64,000 bases of DNA from Streptomyces rishiriensis (GCF_003112535.1 NZ_BEWA01000016.1:124001-188000), one strand, 5' to 3'; positions 8,559 to 19,664 are shown, counted from the stretch's first letter. Translations and numbers: made by a program. Notes: generated by a model not told the origin, from the sequence alone.

Positions 8559-10373
8559 TCATGCGAGCCATGCGGACTCCTTGTGACGCAGGCGTGCGGA
8601 GACGTCCGAGCCGCCCGCGGCGGCGGACGTGCCCGTGGCGCCGGGCGCGGCCGAGTGCCCCAGGTGCCGGTGCACGAAGTGGATGGCCATCGCGCCCTCA
8701 CCGGCCGCCGAGGCCACCCGCTTCACCGAGCCGCTGCGGACGTCCCCTACCGCGAAGACTCCGGGCAGGCTGGTCTCCAGGGTCATGCACGGACGCCCTC
8801 GGCCGTGCCACACCTCGGGGTGGGCGCAGGCTTCCTGGGCCTCCGGGCCAGTGAGGACGAAGCCGCGGGAGTCGAGGGCGATCATGCCGGCGAGCCACTC
8901 GGTGTGGGGCTCGGCGCCGGTGAAGACGAACAGGGCCCCTGCCGCGAGCCGGCGGTTCCCGCCCGTGCGGTTGTCGACCACGTCGAGCTCCTCCAGCACC
9001 TCCTGGCCGATGACCTCGGCGACCTCGGTGTGCAGCATGACCTCCACCCGCGGATGGCGCTCGACCTGGTCGACGAGGTAGCGGGACATGTTGGCCTCGA
9101 GGCTGGGTCCTCGGACCAGCAGGTGCACCTTCGGCGCGTACCCGGCGAGGAACAGCACCGCCTGGCCCGCCGAGTTGCCTCCGCCGACGACGGCCACCGG
9201 GTCGGTGCGGCACTGCTGGGCCTCGTAGACGGTCGCCGAGTAGTGGACGCTCGTTCCCTCCAGGCGTTCGATGCCGGGCACCTGAAGCCGGCGGTAGCGG
9301 GCGCCCGTGGCCAGGACGACGGCGCGGGCGGCGAGCTCGCTGCCGTCGGCGAACGCCACCACGTAGTGGTCCTCGTCCTTGGGGTGGAGAGCGGTCGCCT
9401 CCACCGGAATGCTGATCCTGGCGCCGAACTTGTCGGCCTGGAGCACGGCGCGTTCGGTGAGTTCGGCGCCGGAGACGCCGGCGGGGAAACCGAGCAGATT
9501 CTCGATGCGGGACGACGTGCCGGCCTGGCCGCCGGTGGCCATCGCCTCCACCACGGTGGTGCTCAGGCCCTCGGAGGCGGCGTACACCGCGGCGGCGAGG
9601 CCGGCGGGTCCGGAGCCGACGATCAGGACGTCGCCGTGACGGTCTCCGGCGGGCAGTGACGGCAGGCCGATGAGCCGGGCCAGTTCCGCGTTGCTGGGGT
9701 TGCGCAACAGGGTGGTGTCCCGCCAGATGACGAGCGGTGTCTCCTCCGGGCCGACGCCGAAGCGGCGCAGCAGGTCCTCGGCCTCCTCGTCGGTCTCCAG
9801 GTCGATCCAGCGGTGCGGCAGCCGGTTGCGGACGGCGAACTCGCGCAGCCGCCTGGTGTCGGGCGAGTAGCGCGAGCCGATGACGCGGAAGCCGGCGCCC
9901 TGTCCGACGAGCAGCGCGCGACGGCCCAGACAGGCGCGCAGCACGACGTCCCCGAGGGTGGAGTCCTGGGACACCAGGTGGCGCAACCGGTCCAGGGAGA
10001 CGACGAGGACCTCGCCCGGCTCCCTGGCGACAGCGGTGTAGAAGGCCACCTGTCCGTGCAGCAGCCCGAGTTCGCCGATGAAGCGACCGGGGCCGTGCAC
10101 GCGCAGCACGTGCTCCTCGGGAGTGCCGTGGTCCTCGACGACGGCGACGGCGCCGCTGAGGACGACGAAGAACGTCTCGCAGCGCTCCCCCTCCCGGATC
10201 AGCACGTCGTGCGGAGCCATGCTCCGGCGTCGCCCGTGCTCCGCCAGACGGGCGATCTGGTCCTCAGTGAGGCGCGGATACGCGCCGTAGACGTCCGGGG
10301 TCTCCCAGAAGACGGCTTCGGCGGCTTCCTCCGGGACCGGTCCTTCGCCCGGCGGCGACTGGTCGCCGGACAT
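8559..10373 (-). CDS. cNMP-binding / thioredoxin-fold / FAD-dependent oxidoreductase fusion
   Basis: A 604-aa three-part protein. Residues 35-150 form a cyclic-nucleotide-binding (CRP-type) beta-roll (FIGELGLLHGQVAFYTAVA). Residues 160-235 look like a thioredoxin/glutaredoxin fold without cysteines. Residues 247-580 are a thioredoxin-reductase-like flavoprotein with FAD site GSGPAG (253-258) and NADPH site GGGNSAG (397-403). The CxxC disulfide of true thioredoxin reductases is missing: the usual position reads SATVYEAQ. It may therefore pass electrons to another acceptor, gated by a nucleotide ligand. It is the last gene of the chaperone operon, starting in an ATGA overlap with the UBP zinc-finger gene. 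Confidence 0.85.
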   Translation of the reverse strand: MSGDQSPPGEGPVPEEAAEAVFWETPDVYGAYPRLTEDQIARLAEHGRRRSMAPHDVLIREGERCETFFVVLSGAVAVVEDHGTPEEHVLRVHGPGRFIGELGLLHGQVAFYTAVAREPGEVLVVSLDRLRHLVSQDSTLGDVVLRACLGRRALLVGQGAGFRVIGSRYSPDTRRLREFAVRNRLPHRWIDLETDEEAEDLLRRFGVGPEETPLVIWRDTTLLRNPSNAELARLIGLPSLPAGDRHGDVLIVGSGPAGLAAAVYAASEGLSTTVVEAMATGGQAGTSSRIENLLGFPAGVSGAELTERAVLQADKFGARISIPVEATALHPKDEDHYVVAFADGSELAARAVVLATGARYRRLQVPGIERLEGTSVHYSATVYEAQQCRTDPVAVVGGGNSAGQAVLFLAGYAPKVHLLVRGPSLEANMSRYLVDQVERHPRVEVMLHTEVAEVIGQEVLEELDVVDNRTGGNRRLAAGALFVFTGAEPHTEWLAGMIALDSRGFVLTGPEAQEACAHPEVWHGRGRPCMTLETSLPGVFAVGDVRSGSVKRVASAAGEGAMAIHFVHRHLGHSAAPGATGTSAAAGGSDVSARLRHKESAWLA

Positions 10374-10636
10374 CAGACGAACGCCTCGTGGGCGTAGCAC
10401 CAGCGCCATTCCTCGCCGGGCTCGAACGACTGCACGATCGGGTGGGCGACGGCGGCTGCGTGCCTGCGCGCGTGCTTGTTCGGCGAGGAGTCGCAGCAGC
10501 CGACGTGCCCGCAGGTCAGGCAGAGCCTCAGGTGGACCCACGGGGAGCCGAGCCGCAGACACTCCTGACAGCCTTCCGGGGTCAGCGGCCGGACCGGCCG
10601 GACGAGCGCGAGGTGGGGGTCTGCGTGCAGGGTCAT
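10373..10636 (-). CDS. UBP-type zinc finger domain protein
   Basis: An 87-aa protein that is a single UBP-type (ZnF-UBP) zinc finger. Cysteine pairs at 23/26 (GCQECL) and 39/42 (LCLTCGHVGCC, also C47/C48) and histidines in HARRHAAAVAHP (55-65) supply the zinc ligands; the C-terminal WCYAHEAFV is typical. In eukaryotes this fold binds the ubiquitin C-terminus; bacterial versions have no settled function. Here it sits five bases after the thioredoxin gene and overlaps the flavoprotein gene by ATGA, so it belongs to the chaperone-redox operon and may be an adaptor. The ATG at 10636 fits the domain boundary. Confidence 0.8.
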   Translation of the reverse strand: MTLHADPHLALVRPVRPLTPEGCQECLRLGSPWVHLRLCLTCGHVGCCDSSPNKHARRHAAAVAHPIVQSFEPGEEWRWCYAHEAFV

Positions 10637-10641
10637 CCAAA

Positions 10642-11088
10642 TCACCCTTCCCGGGCCGTGATCGATTGCTCCACCCAGCGGCGCAGAGCGGGGGCGGGCA
10701 CCGCCCCCGCCTGCCGGGCGACCGTCTCGCCCCGGTCGAGGACGAGCAGCGTCGGTACCGCCTGGACCTCGAAACGCTGCGACAGCCGCGGGTTCTTGTC
10801 GACGTCGACCTTGACGAGTTTGATGCGGCCGGCGAGATCGGTGGCGACCTTCTCCAGCGCGGGGCTGACCATGCGGCAGGGGCCGCACCAGGTGGCCCAC
10901 AGGTCGACCACGACGGGGACGTCGGCCCGCTCGGCGACCTCGGTGAAGTCGTCGTCGCCCGCGTCCACCATCCACGGCAGGGGCTGCTTGCAGTGGCCGC
11001 ACCTGGGCCGGCCCTCCGCGGCCGCGGGCACCCGGTTGGTGCGCCCGCAGTGCGGGCACTTGACGGTCGTGGCCTGCATCGTGCTCAT
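10642..11088 (-). CDS. trxC: thioredoxin with N-terminal zinc ribbon (TrxC type)
   Basis: A 148-aa thioredoxin 2-like protein. The N-terminal zinc ribbon has two CxxC pairs (C11/C14 and C30/C33). The thioredoxin domain follows with the active site WCGPC (67-71) and the cis-proline segment VPTLL. Such thioredoxins reduce disulfides and are often induced by oxidative stress. Its ATG at 11088 overlaps the clpB stop as ATGA, so expression is coupled to the disaggregase. Given the neighbouring flavoprotein lacks a CxxC, its reductase may be the general TrxR encoded elsewhere. Confidence 0.88.
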   Translation of the reverse strand: MSTMQATTVKCPHCGRTNRVPAAAEGRPRCGHCKQPLPWMVDAGDDDFTEVAERADVPVVVDLWATWCGPCRMVSPALEKVATDLAGRIKLVKVDVDKNPRLSQRFEVQAVPTLLVLDRGETVARQAGAVPAPALRRWVEQSITAREG

Positions 11089-13724
11089 GCCGCTCGCGCT
11101 CCCTTCACGTCCTCGGGCTGGTCGTAGGTGACCACCAGCTCTCCGTGCTGGGCGTCGACGCGGACCGTCGCGCCGTCCTGGACGTCGCCGCGCAGCAGGG
11201 CGCGTCCGACGAGCGTCTCGACCTCGTGGGAGATGTAGCGGCGCAGTGGGCGGGCCCCGTACACCGGGTCGTAGCCCTGGTGGGCGATCACTTCCGTGGC
11301 GGCGGGGGTGAGTTCGACGGTGATGCGGCGTTCGGCGAGCCGGTGCCGCAGTTCGTCGAACTGCAGCTCCACGATCCGCTCGATCTGCCGCTCGCCGAGC
11401 GGCTTGAACAGCACGATGTCGTCGACGCGGTTGAGAAACTCCGGGCGGAAGTGCCCGCGCAGCTCGCCCATCACCAGGGCGCGGGCGTCGGGCTTGATCT
11501 CGCCTTCGGCGGTGGCGCCGTCGAGGAGGTGCTCGGAGCCGATGTTGGACGTCATGATGACCACGGTGTTGCGGAAGTCGACGGTGCGGCCCTGGGCGTC
11601 GGTGATGCGGCCGTCGTCGAGGAGCTGCAGCAGGGTGTTGAAGACATCGGTGTGCGCCTTCTCGATCTCGTCGAACAGCACGACCGAGTACGGCTTGCGG
11701 CGTACGGCCTCGGTGAGCTGGCCGCCTTCCTCGTAGCCGACGTATCCGGGCGGTGCGCCCACGAGCCGGCTGACGGTGTGCCGCTCCTGGTACTCGCTCA
11801 TGTCGAGGCGGACCATGTTCTCCTCGGAGTCGAACAGAGTCCGGGCGACGGTCTTGGCCAGTTCGGTCTTCCCGACTCCGGTGGGGCCGAGGAAGATGAA
11901 CGAGCCGATGGGGCGCCGGGGGTCGCGGATGCCGGAGCGGGCGCGGATGATGGCGTCGGTGACGAGTTTGACGGCTTCGTCCTGGCCGATGACGCGCTCG
12001 CGCAGGATCTCGTCGAGGCGCAGCAGCTTCTCGCGTTCGCCCTCCTGGAGGCGGGCGACCGGGATGCCGGTCCAGGCGGCGACGATCTCGGCGATCTCCT
12101 CCTCGGTGACGACCTCGCGCAGCAGCCGGTTCTGCCCTTGTTTGGCGGCCAGTTGGTCCTCCTCCGCGGCGAGCCGGCGCTCCAGGTCCTGGAGCCGGCC
12201 GTAGCGGAGTTCGGCGGCGCGGTTGAGGTCGTAGGCGCGTTCGGCCTCCTCCGCCTCGTGGCGGACCTGCTCCAGTTCCTGGCGCAGTTCCTGCACGCGG
12301 CGGATCGCCTGCCGTTCGGCCTCCCACTGGGCGCGTTTGGCGTCGGCCTCGCCCCGCAGGTCGGCCAGTTCCTTGCGCAGTTCCTCCAGGCGGGTCTTGC
12401 TGGCAGGGTCGGTCTCCTTGGACAGGGCCGCCTCCTCGATCTCCAGGCGGGTGACGCGGCGGGTGATCTCGTCGAGTTCGGCGGGCATGGAGTCGATCTC
12501 GGTGCGCAGCCGGGCGCAGGCTTCGTCGACGAGGTCGATGGCCTTGTCGGGCAGGAACCGGTCGGTGATGTAGCGGTGGGAGAGCGTCGCCGCCGCGACC
12601 AGCGAGGTGTCCTGGATCTTCACACCGTGGAAGACCTCCAGGCGTTCGCGCAGCCCGCGCAGGATGGAGATGGTGTCCTCCACGTCCGGCTCCTCGACCA
12701 GGACCTGCTGGAAGCGGCGTTCGAGCGCGGCGTCCTTCTCGATGTGCTTGCGGTACTCGTCGAGGGTGGTCGCGCCGATCATGTGCAGTTCGCCGCGGGC
12801 GAGCATCGGCTTGAGCATGTTGCCCGCGTCCATGGCCCCTTCGGCTGCGCCCGCGCCGACGACCGTGTGCAGTTCGTCGACGAAGAGCAGGATCCGTCCT
12901 TCGGCGGCCTTGACCTCGCTGAGCACGGCCTTGAGGCGTTCCTCGAACTCGCCGCGGTACTTGGCGCCGGCGACCAGGGAGCCCATGTCGAGGGCGAACA
13001 CCGTCTTGTCGCGCAGGCCTTCGGGGACGTCGCCGCGGACGATGCGCTGGGCCAGGCCCTCGACGATGGCGGTCTTGCCGACGCCCGGGTCGCCGATGAG
13101 GACGGGGTTGTTCTTGGTCTTGCGGCTGAGGATCTGGGTGACGCGGCGGATCTCCGCGTCCCGGCCGATGACCGGGTCCAGCCGCCCGGACCGGGCCTCG
13201 AGGACCAGGTCGCGGCCGTACTTCTCCAGTGCCTCGTAGGCCACTTCGGGGTTGGCGGAGGTGACGCGCTGGTTGCCGCGGACCTGGGTGAGCGCGCCCA
13301 GGAACGAGTCCCTGGTGATGCCGGCCTGTTTGAGCAGCCGCCCGGCGGCGGTCGAGGAACTCTCCTCGGCCAGGGCGAGCAGGAGGTGCTCCACGGACAC
13401 GTACTCGTCCTTGAGGCGTTTGGCCTCCCGTTCGGCGGCGTCGAGCAGGCGGGACAGGCGCTGGGTGACGAAGACCTGGCCGGGCGCCGCGCCGGGGCCG
13501 GTGACCTTGGGGCGGCGGGAGAGTTCCTCGCCCACGGCGGCGCGCAGTTCCTGCGGCTCGGCGCCGGCCTGCTGCAGCAACCGCGGGATCAGACCGTCCT
13601 CCTGATCGAGAAGTGCGAGCAGCAGGTGTTCCCCGTCGACCTCGGTGTGCCCCATGCCGACGGCCGCGGTCTGGGCCTCCTGGAGGGCTTCCTGGGACTT
13701 CTGGGTGAGACGGTTCATGTCCAT
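11085..13724 (-). CDS. clpB: ATP-dependent chaperone ClpB
   Basis: An 879-aa protein disaggregase of the Hsp100 class. It has a Clp-N domain (about 1-145), first AAA+ module with GDPGVGKT, the coiled-coil M-domain (about 400-520, rich in E, R and L heptads), and a second AAA+ module with GPTGVGKT plus a C-terminal small domain. The length is normal. It acts with DnaK-DnaJ-GrpE, all encoded just upstream in the same operon. ATG at 13724 is preferred over the in-frame ATG at 13718 because GGAGT lies 11 bases before it. It is likely a second clpB copy in the genome, since the cluster looks like an extra heat-shock set. Confidence 0.93.
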   Translation of the reverse strand: MDMNRLTQKSQEALQEAQTAAVGMGHTEVDGEHLLLALLDQEDGLIPRLLQQAGAEPQELRAAVGEELSRRPKVTGPGAAPGQVFVTQRLSRLLDAAEREAKRLKDEYVSVEHLLLALAEESSSTAAGRLLKQAGITRDSFLGALTQVRGNQRVTSANPEVAYEALEKYGRDLVLEARSGRLDPVIGRDAEIRRVTQILSRKTKNNPVLIGDPGVGKTAIVEGLAQRIVRGDVPEGLRDKTVFALDMGSLVAGAKYRGEFEERLKAVLSEVKAAEGRILLFVDELHTVVGAGAAEGAMDAGNMLKPMLARGELHMIGATTLDEYRKHIEKDAALERRFQQVLVEEPDVEDTISILRGLRERLEVFHGVKIQDTSLVAAATLSHRYITDRFLPDKAIDLVDEACARLRTEIDSMPAELDEITRRVTRLEIEEAALSKETDPASKTRLEELRKELADLRGEADAKRAQWEAERQAIRRVQELRQELEQVRHEAEEAERAYDLNRAAELRYGRLQDLERRLAAEEDQLAAKQGQNRLLREVVTEEEIAEIVAAWTGIPVARLQEGEREKLLRLDEILRERVIGQDEAVKLVTDAIIRARSGIRDPRRPIGSFIFLGPTGVGKTELAKTVARTLFDSEENMVRLDMSEYQERHTVSRLVGAPPGYVGYEEGGQLTEAVRRKPYSVVLFDEIEKAHTDVFNTLLQLLDDGRITDAQGRTVDFRNTVVIMTSNIGSEHLLDGATAEGEIKPDARALVMGELRGHFRPEFLNRVDDIVLFKPLGERQIERIVELQFDELRHRLAERRITVELTPAATEVIAHQGYDPVYGARPLRRYISHEVETLVGRALLRGDVQDGATVRVDAQHGELVVTYDQPEDVKGARAA

Positions 13725-14122
13725 GGGGGTGTTTCACTCCTCGTGCCGCGGCCGCGCAGGGCGGCTTCGAGCAGACTGATGCGGTCGAGCAGGTCCAGCA
13801 CCAGGCCGATGGATGCGTAGTTGAGGCAGAGTCCGGTCCGCAGCCGCTGGATGCGGGCGAGGGCCGCCGGGGCCGTGGGGTCGAACACCAGGCGCCCCGC
13901 TGCGTCGCGTTCGGCGTCGACCAGGCCGAGGGCGACGAACCGGCGGACCAGGTCGGGGTGGAGGCCCGAGCGACGGGCCACGGCGGCCAGGGAGAGCCTG
14001 GGGACGGGCACGAGCGCGTACCGGACTGCCGTCGAGGCGGTGAGGTCGGCGCCCGTCCGGACCGGTCGGGCGCCCACGCCGGCCCGGCCGGTGGCTGCCG
14101 CTCCCGCGGGTCGGTCGTTCAT
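13715..14122 (-). CDS. MerR/CbpM-like chaperone modulator
   Basis: A 135-aa protein with a MerR-like helix-turn-helix (LSLAAVARRSGLHPDLVRRF, about 41-60) followed by a leucine-rich helical tail (IGLVLDLLDRISLLEAALRG). Placed after dnaJ, it matches the CbpM/HspR-like small proteins that bind DnaJ or repress heat-shock operons. It could be a J-protein inhibitor (CbpM) or an operon repressor (HspR); the lack of a clear HspR operator upstream of dnaK makes the first slightly more likely. AGGAGG before the ATG at 14122 supports that start over GTG 14125. It shares one base with the dnaJ stop and overlaps clpB by ten bases. Confidence 0.72.
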   Translation of the reverse strand: MNDRPAGAAATGRAGVGARPVRTGADLTASTAVRYALVPVPRLSLAAVARRSGLHPDLVRRFVALGLVDAERDAAGRLVFDPTAPAALARIQRLRTGLCLNYASIGLVLDLLDRISLLEAALRGRGTRSETPPWT

Positions 14123-15072
14123 CACGTCCTCCTGGGGTCGAACGGGGAAGTGGCGGCGAGCTCCTCGAACAGTTCGCGTTCCCGGTCGCCCAGGGTGGGC
14201 GGCACCATGATCCGGAGTTCGGCGTAGAGGTCGCCGTTCGCGCCCCTCGGGTTCGGCATGCCCTCGCCGCGCAGCCGCAGCCGCCGGCCGCTGGACGAGC
14301 CCGCGGGCACCGTGACCTTGGCCGTGCCTCCGCCCGGGGTGGGCACCGGCACGGTCGCGCCCAGGGCCGCCTCCCAGGGGGTGACCGGGACCTGTACGTG
14401 CACGTCGCGGCCGTCCAGCCGGAACCGGGGGTGGGGCTGGACACGCACCCGCAGGTACAGGTCGCCCGCGGTGGCGTCACCACTGCCCCGTCCGCCCTCA
14501 CCGGCCAGGCGGATGCGCTGGCCGTCGGTGACGCCCGCCGGCACGTCGACCTCGTACCGCCGCGGCTGCCCGGTGGGACCGGCGAGCGTGACGGTGCGAC
14601 GGCCTCCTCGGTACGCCTCCTCGACGGTGAGCGGCAGTTCGGCCTCCTGGTCCGCTCCGGGGACTCCGCCCCGGGCGGCGCCGGCTCCGAACATGGAGCC
14701 GAGCAGGTCCTCGATGTCGATGCCCTCGGCGCCGAACTCGTCGCCGAAGCCGGTGGCGTACCGGACACGGGGACCGCCGTCGCCCGCGGTCCTCCGACCG
14801 CGGAAGCCGCCGCCCGCTCCGGCCGCGACCCGTTCGTCGAAGTCCTCGGGGATCTTGCGGAAGTCCTCGCCGAAGCGGTCGTAGCGGGCCCGGGTCTTGG
14901 GATCGGACAGGACGCTGTACGCCTCGTTGAGGTCCTTGAAACGCTCCTCCGCCCCGGGGTCCTTGTTGACGTCGGGGTGATGCCTGCGGGCGAGTTTGCG
15001 GTATGCCTGCTGGATCTCGTCCTGGCTCGCGGTCCGCGACACGCCGAGCACCTCGTAGTAGTCCCGCGCCAT
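14122..15072 (-). CDS. DnaJ/CbpA-type co-chaperone without zinc fingers
   Basis: A 316-aa Hsp40. The J domain (1-70) carries the HPD motif (RHHPDVNK), which stimulates DnaK ATP hydrolysis. A Gly-rich linker (about 84-130) is followed by two C-terminal beta domains (about 145-310). The cysteine-rich zinc region of classical DnaJ is absent, so this is a type II (CbpA/DnaJ2) protein. It starts six bases after the grpE stop and is part of the dnaK operon. Confidence 0.9.
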   Translation of the reverse strand: MARDYYEVLGVSRTASQDEIQQAYRKLARRHHPDVNKDPGAEERFKDLNEAYSVLSDPKTRARYDRFGEDFRKIPEDFDERVAAGAGGGFRGRRTAGDGGPRVRYATGFGDEFGAEGIDIEDLLGSMFGAGAARGGVPGADQEAELPLTVEEAYRGGRRTVTLAGPTGQPRRYEVDVPAGVTDGQRIRLAGEGGRGSGDATAGDLYLRVRVQPHPRFRLDGRDVHVQVPVTPWEAALGATVPVPTPGGGTAKVTVPAGSSSGRRLRLRGEGMPNPRGANGDLYAELRIMVPPTLGDRERELFEELAATSPFDPRRT

Positions 15073-15078
15073 GACCGG

Positions 15079-15687
15079 TCACTCCCGCTTGGCGACGGTC
15101 ACGGCGGCGGGCCTGAGCTGCCGCTCGCCGTCCCCGTACCCGGGGCGCAGGACCTGGACGACCGTGCCCGGTGGGGCCTCGGGGTCCTGGACGACGCCGA
15201 CCACCTCGTGCAGGGCCGGGTCGAAGGCGACGCCGGTCTCCGCGTGCCTCGGGTAGCCGAGCAGTTCGAGGACGTTCACCGCCTGGTCGCGCACGGCCCG
15301 GACGCCCTCCACGATCGCGCCCTGATCGGCGCCGGCGTGGGTCAGGGCGAGTTCGAGGTTGTCGACGACGGGCAGGAAGGCGGCCGCCGTGCGGGACCGC
15401 TCGACCGCCCGTTCGCGCTCCAGTTCCCTGGCGTGACGCTTGCGAAGGTTGTCGAGGTCGGCGAGTGCGCGCCGCCAGCGGTCCTGCAGTTCCTCGATCG
15501 CGGCGGTGTACTCGTCCTCGGCACGCGCGGGCCCGGCGGCGTCGGGTCCCGGTTCGCCGTTCGCCGCTTCGGGCCGGGGCGGGCCCGGCTGGGGCAGATC
15601 CCCGCGAGGAGGGCGTCCGGCGCCTTCCGGGACCGGTGCGACCGGATCCGGCGCGGCCCGGTCGGGTTCCTGGGAGTGGGTGGGCAT
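15079..15687 (-). CDS. grpE: nucleotide exchange factor GrpE
   Basis: A 202-aa GrpE. A disordered Pro/Gly/Ala-rich head (1-58) precedes the long helix (about 60-110, LDNLRKRHARELERER) and the C-terminal beta wing (GVAFDPALHEVVGV, VVQVLRPGY). It releases ADP from DnaK. It begins eight bases after the dnaK stop. The head is more proline-rich than usual but the core is intact. Confidence 0.9.
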   Translation of the reverse strand: MPTHSQEPDRAAPDPVAPVPEGAGRPPRGDLPQPGPPRPEAANGEPGPDAAGPARAEDEYTAAIEELQDRWRRALADLDNLRKRHARELERERAVERSRTAAAFLPVVDNLELALTHAGADQGAIVEGVRAVRDQAVNVLELLGYPRHAETGVAFDPALHEVVGVVQDPEAPPGTVVQVLRPGYGDGERQLRPAAVTVAKRE

Positions 15688-15695
15688 GGCGCGCC

Positions 15696-17597
<1,902 letters not shown>

Positions 17598-17885
17598 GGG
17601 GAACTCCTCCCGGTACGGCGCCTGCGCCGACCTCGCGGATCACGTTCGTTCAGGTGGAAGAGGGACCTCCGCCGGTTTCCCGGCGATGCGCACGGAGGAT
17701 CTCGACACTCCCCAGGGTGACGAGCCGCGTGGCTCCACGCCTGCGCCTGGCGGGCCGGGAATGCACGGGCCCGGTCGCCCCACGAGGACGAGAGAAAGAT
17801 TCCGGACATCTCGGGTAGGCCGGCCGGAAGCGGGTACGCGATAGCACTCGCCTCCCTGAAGACTCGGGGAGAACGGAGTGATCCC
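17598..17885. promoter_or_regulatory. divergent control region between dnaK operon and PucR regulator
   Basis: The region must hold both promoters. On the minus strand TTCCACCTGAAC occurs at 17648-17659, about 50 bases before dnaK; the same 12-mer lies at 27275-27286 before the FdhA-like gene. No HspR (HAIR) or CIRCE operator was found by eye. Confidence 0.4.
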
Positions 17886-19664
17886 ATGGCCGACAGTCGG
17901 ACGCACAGCCTGTACCACCGCCGCTCCGACTGGGAGGGCGGAGTTGCGCGGGACGGCGTCGGCAGACGCCCCACGGCCGCGCCGAGACACCCCCGCCCAC
18001 CCGCTCCGACCCCGGCCGACCACCTCCGCGAACTGATGGCGCTCTCCCGCGCCCTGTCCGACGCCCCGGACGAGGACGAGATCCTGCGACTGGCCATGGA
18101 CCACATAGCCGCCGCGGGGCCGTACCGCGCCGAGGCCGGATACCTCAAGGTGGGCGGCGACCTGGTCCCCAGCCCGAGGAACGGGCGGACGCACGCCTCG
18201 GCCGTTGGCCGCAGGGTGCGGGACCTGGCCGGGCGGGACGGTCCCGTGACCGTACCCGGCAGCACCTGGGGCCGGGCTCTGGGGCTGCGCGGACTCGAGG
18301 GACTCCACGGCTACCTCGTGGTGACGTCGCGCTCCCGGCCGTCCGAGGCCGATCGGTCCCTGCTCGCCACGATCGTCCGGCACACCGCTGCCGCCTTGTC
18401 ACTCGCCTTCGCACACCACCGCCAGCGCGAGGACGCGTTGGAGCTGCACCGGCTGAGGGACGAACGCACGACCCTCCAGCGGCAGCTGATCTCCGTCGTG
18501 GCGGAGCTGGGGTACCAGCGGGCCGTGCACGCGCTCATGGCCGACGTCGCAGCCTCGAGCGGCGGCGAGGAGGCGATCACCCGCGCACTGCACAGGCTCA
18601 CCGGACTCCCCGCGCTGGTCGAGGACCGCTTCGGCCGGCTGAGGTCCTGGACCGGCCCCAGCCGCCCCGACCCCTATCCCGAGCCGGACCCCGTGCGCCA
18701 GGACGCGATGCTGCACGCCGTCGCCCGTCAGGCCGGGCCGGTGCGGGTGAAGGACCGGCTGGTCGCCCTGGTCCGCCCGCACGGCGAGATCCTGGGCGTA
18801 CTGGCCGTCGTCGATGCCCGGGACGAGGCCGACGAGCACACCGTGCTCGCGCTGGAACACGCCGCCGCGTCGCTCGCCCCGGAGCTGACGCACCTGCGCG
18901 ATCTGGCCGAAGTGGAACTCAGGCTGCGCCGCGAACTGGTCGACGACCTCCTGGCGGGAACGGACGAGGCGAGCGCCTACGCCCGGTCCGAGGCCGTCGG
19001 ACACGACCTGCGCCGCAGCCACTACGTCGTCGTGGTGCAGTGGCCGAACCGGACCGCGGACGATTCCTTCACGCAGACCGTGGGACGGGCGGCCTCTGCC
19101 GTGGGCATGCGCTCGCTGCTGACCCGACGTTCCGACCATGTGGTCCTGGTCGCCGACGACAGGCCGCACGCCCGGGCGTTGTACGAGGCACTCGCCAGGG
19201 AGACCGGGACACGGTCCGGGACGATCGGAGTGAGCGCCCCTTGCGACTCCCTGGACGAGATACCCCACCGCTACCGGGAGGCGCAGCGCGCCATGGAAGT
19301 GCGCCGTCACTCCCGCGAGCGCTACGGCACGACGTTCTTCGACGAGATGGGCCTCTACCGCATCCTGGGACCCGGCAACGACTACCGGGAACTGGAGACG
19401 TTCGTCCAGGAGTGGCTCGGGCAGCTCATCGACTACGACTCCCGGCACCGCACGGCCATGGTGAAGACCCTGTCCCGGTACTTCGACTGCGGCGGCAACT
19501 ACGACGAGACCGCGGAATCCCTCGCGATCCACCGCAGCACGCTGCGCTATCGGCTCCAGCGCATCCGTGACATCAGCGGCAACGACCTCGCGAACGTCGA
19601 GGACCGGCTGAACCTCCAGGTGGCGACCCGAGTGTGGAAGGTCGTGCTGGGCGGGCCGGGCTGA
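17886..19664 (+). CDS. GAF-domain PucR/CdaR family transcriptional regulator
   Basis: A 592-aa regulator. After a disordered basic N-terminus, a GAF-like region covers about 40-180, and a second sensor-like region about 210-340. A GGDEF-like CdaR middle follows, and then the PucR C-terminal helix-turn-helix: YDETAESLAIHRSTLRYRLQRI (about 538-559), NVEDRLNLQVATRVWKV. The DNA-binding tail is intact. It reads away from the dnaK operon, which is the arrangement expected of a local regulator. A ribosome site GGAG precedes the ATG. What its sensor domains bind cannot be told from sequence. Confidence 0.8.
   Translation: MADSRTHSLYHRRSDWEGGVARDGVGRRPTAAPRHPRPPAPTPADHLRELMALSRALSDAPDEDEILRLAMDHIAAAGPYRAEAGYLKVGGDLVPSPRNGRTHASAVGRRVRDLAGRDGPVTVPGSTWGRALGLRGLEGLHGYLVVTSRSRPSEADRSLLATIVRHTAAALSLAFAHHRQREDALELHRLRDERTTLQRQLISVVAELGYQRAVHALMADVAASSGGEEAITRALHRLTGLPALVEDRFGRLRSWTGPSRPDPYPEPDPVRQDAMLHAVARQAGPVRVKDRLVALVRPHGEILGVLAVVDARDEADEHTVLALEHAAASLAPELTHLRDLAEVELRLRRELVDDLLAGTDEASAYARSEAVGHDLRRSHYVVVVQWPNRTADDSFTQTVGRAASAVGMRSLLTRRSDHVVLVADDRPHARALYEALARETGTRSGTIGVSAPCDSLDEIPHRYREAQRAMEVRRHSRERYGTTFFDEMGLYRILGPGNDYRELETFVQEWLGQLIDYDSRHRTAMVKTLSRYFDCGGNYDETAESLAIHRSTLRYRLQRIRDISGNDLANVEDRLNLQVATRVWKVVLGGPG

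Noticed and set aside
11145..13820. Long open frame of 891 codons opposite clpB
   Set aside because: It is the antisense of clpB with Gly/Asp/Val-rich low-complexity translation; clpB has complete homology, so this is a GC-codon shadow.
17598..17885. HspR (HAIR) or CIRCE operator before dnaK
   Set aside because: Neither CTTGAGT-N7-ACTCAAG nor the CIRCE inverted repeat is present within one or two mismatches by eye.
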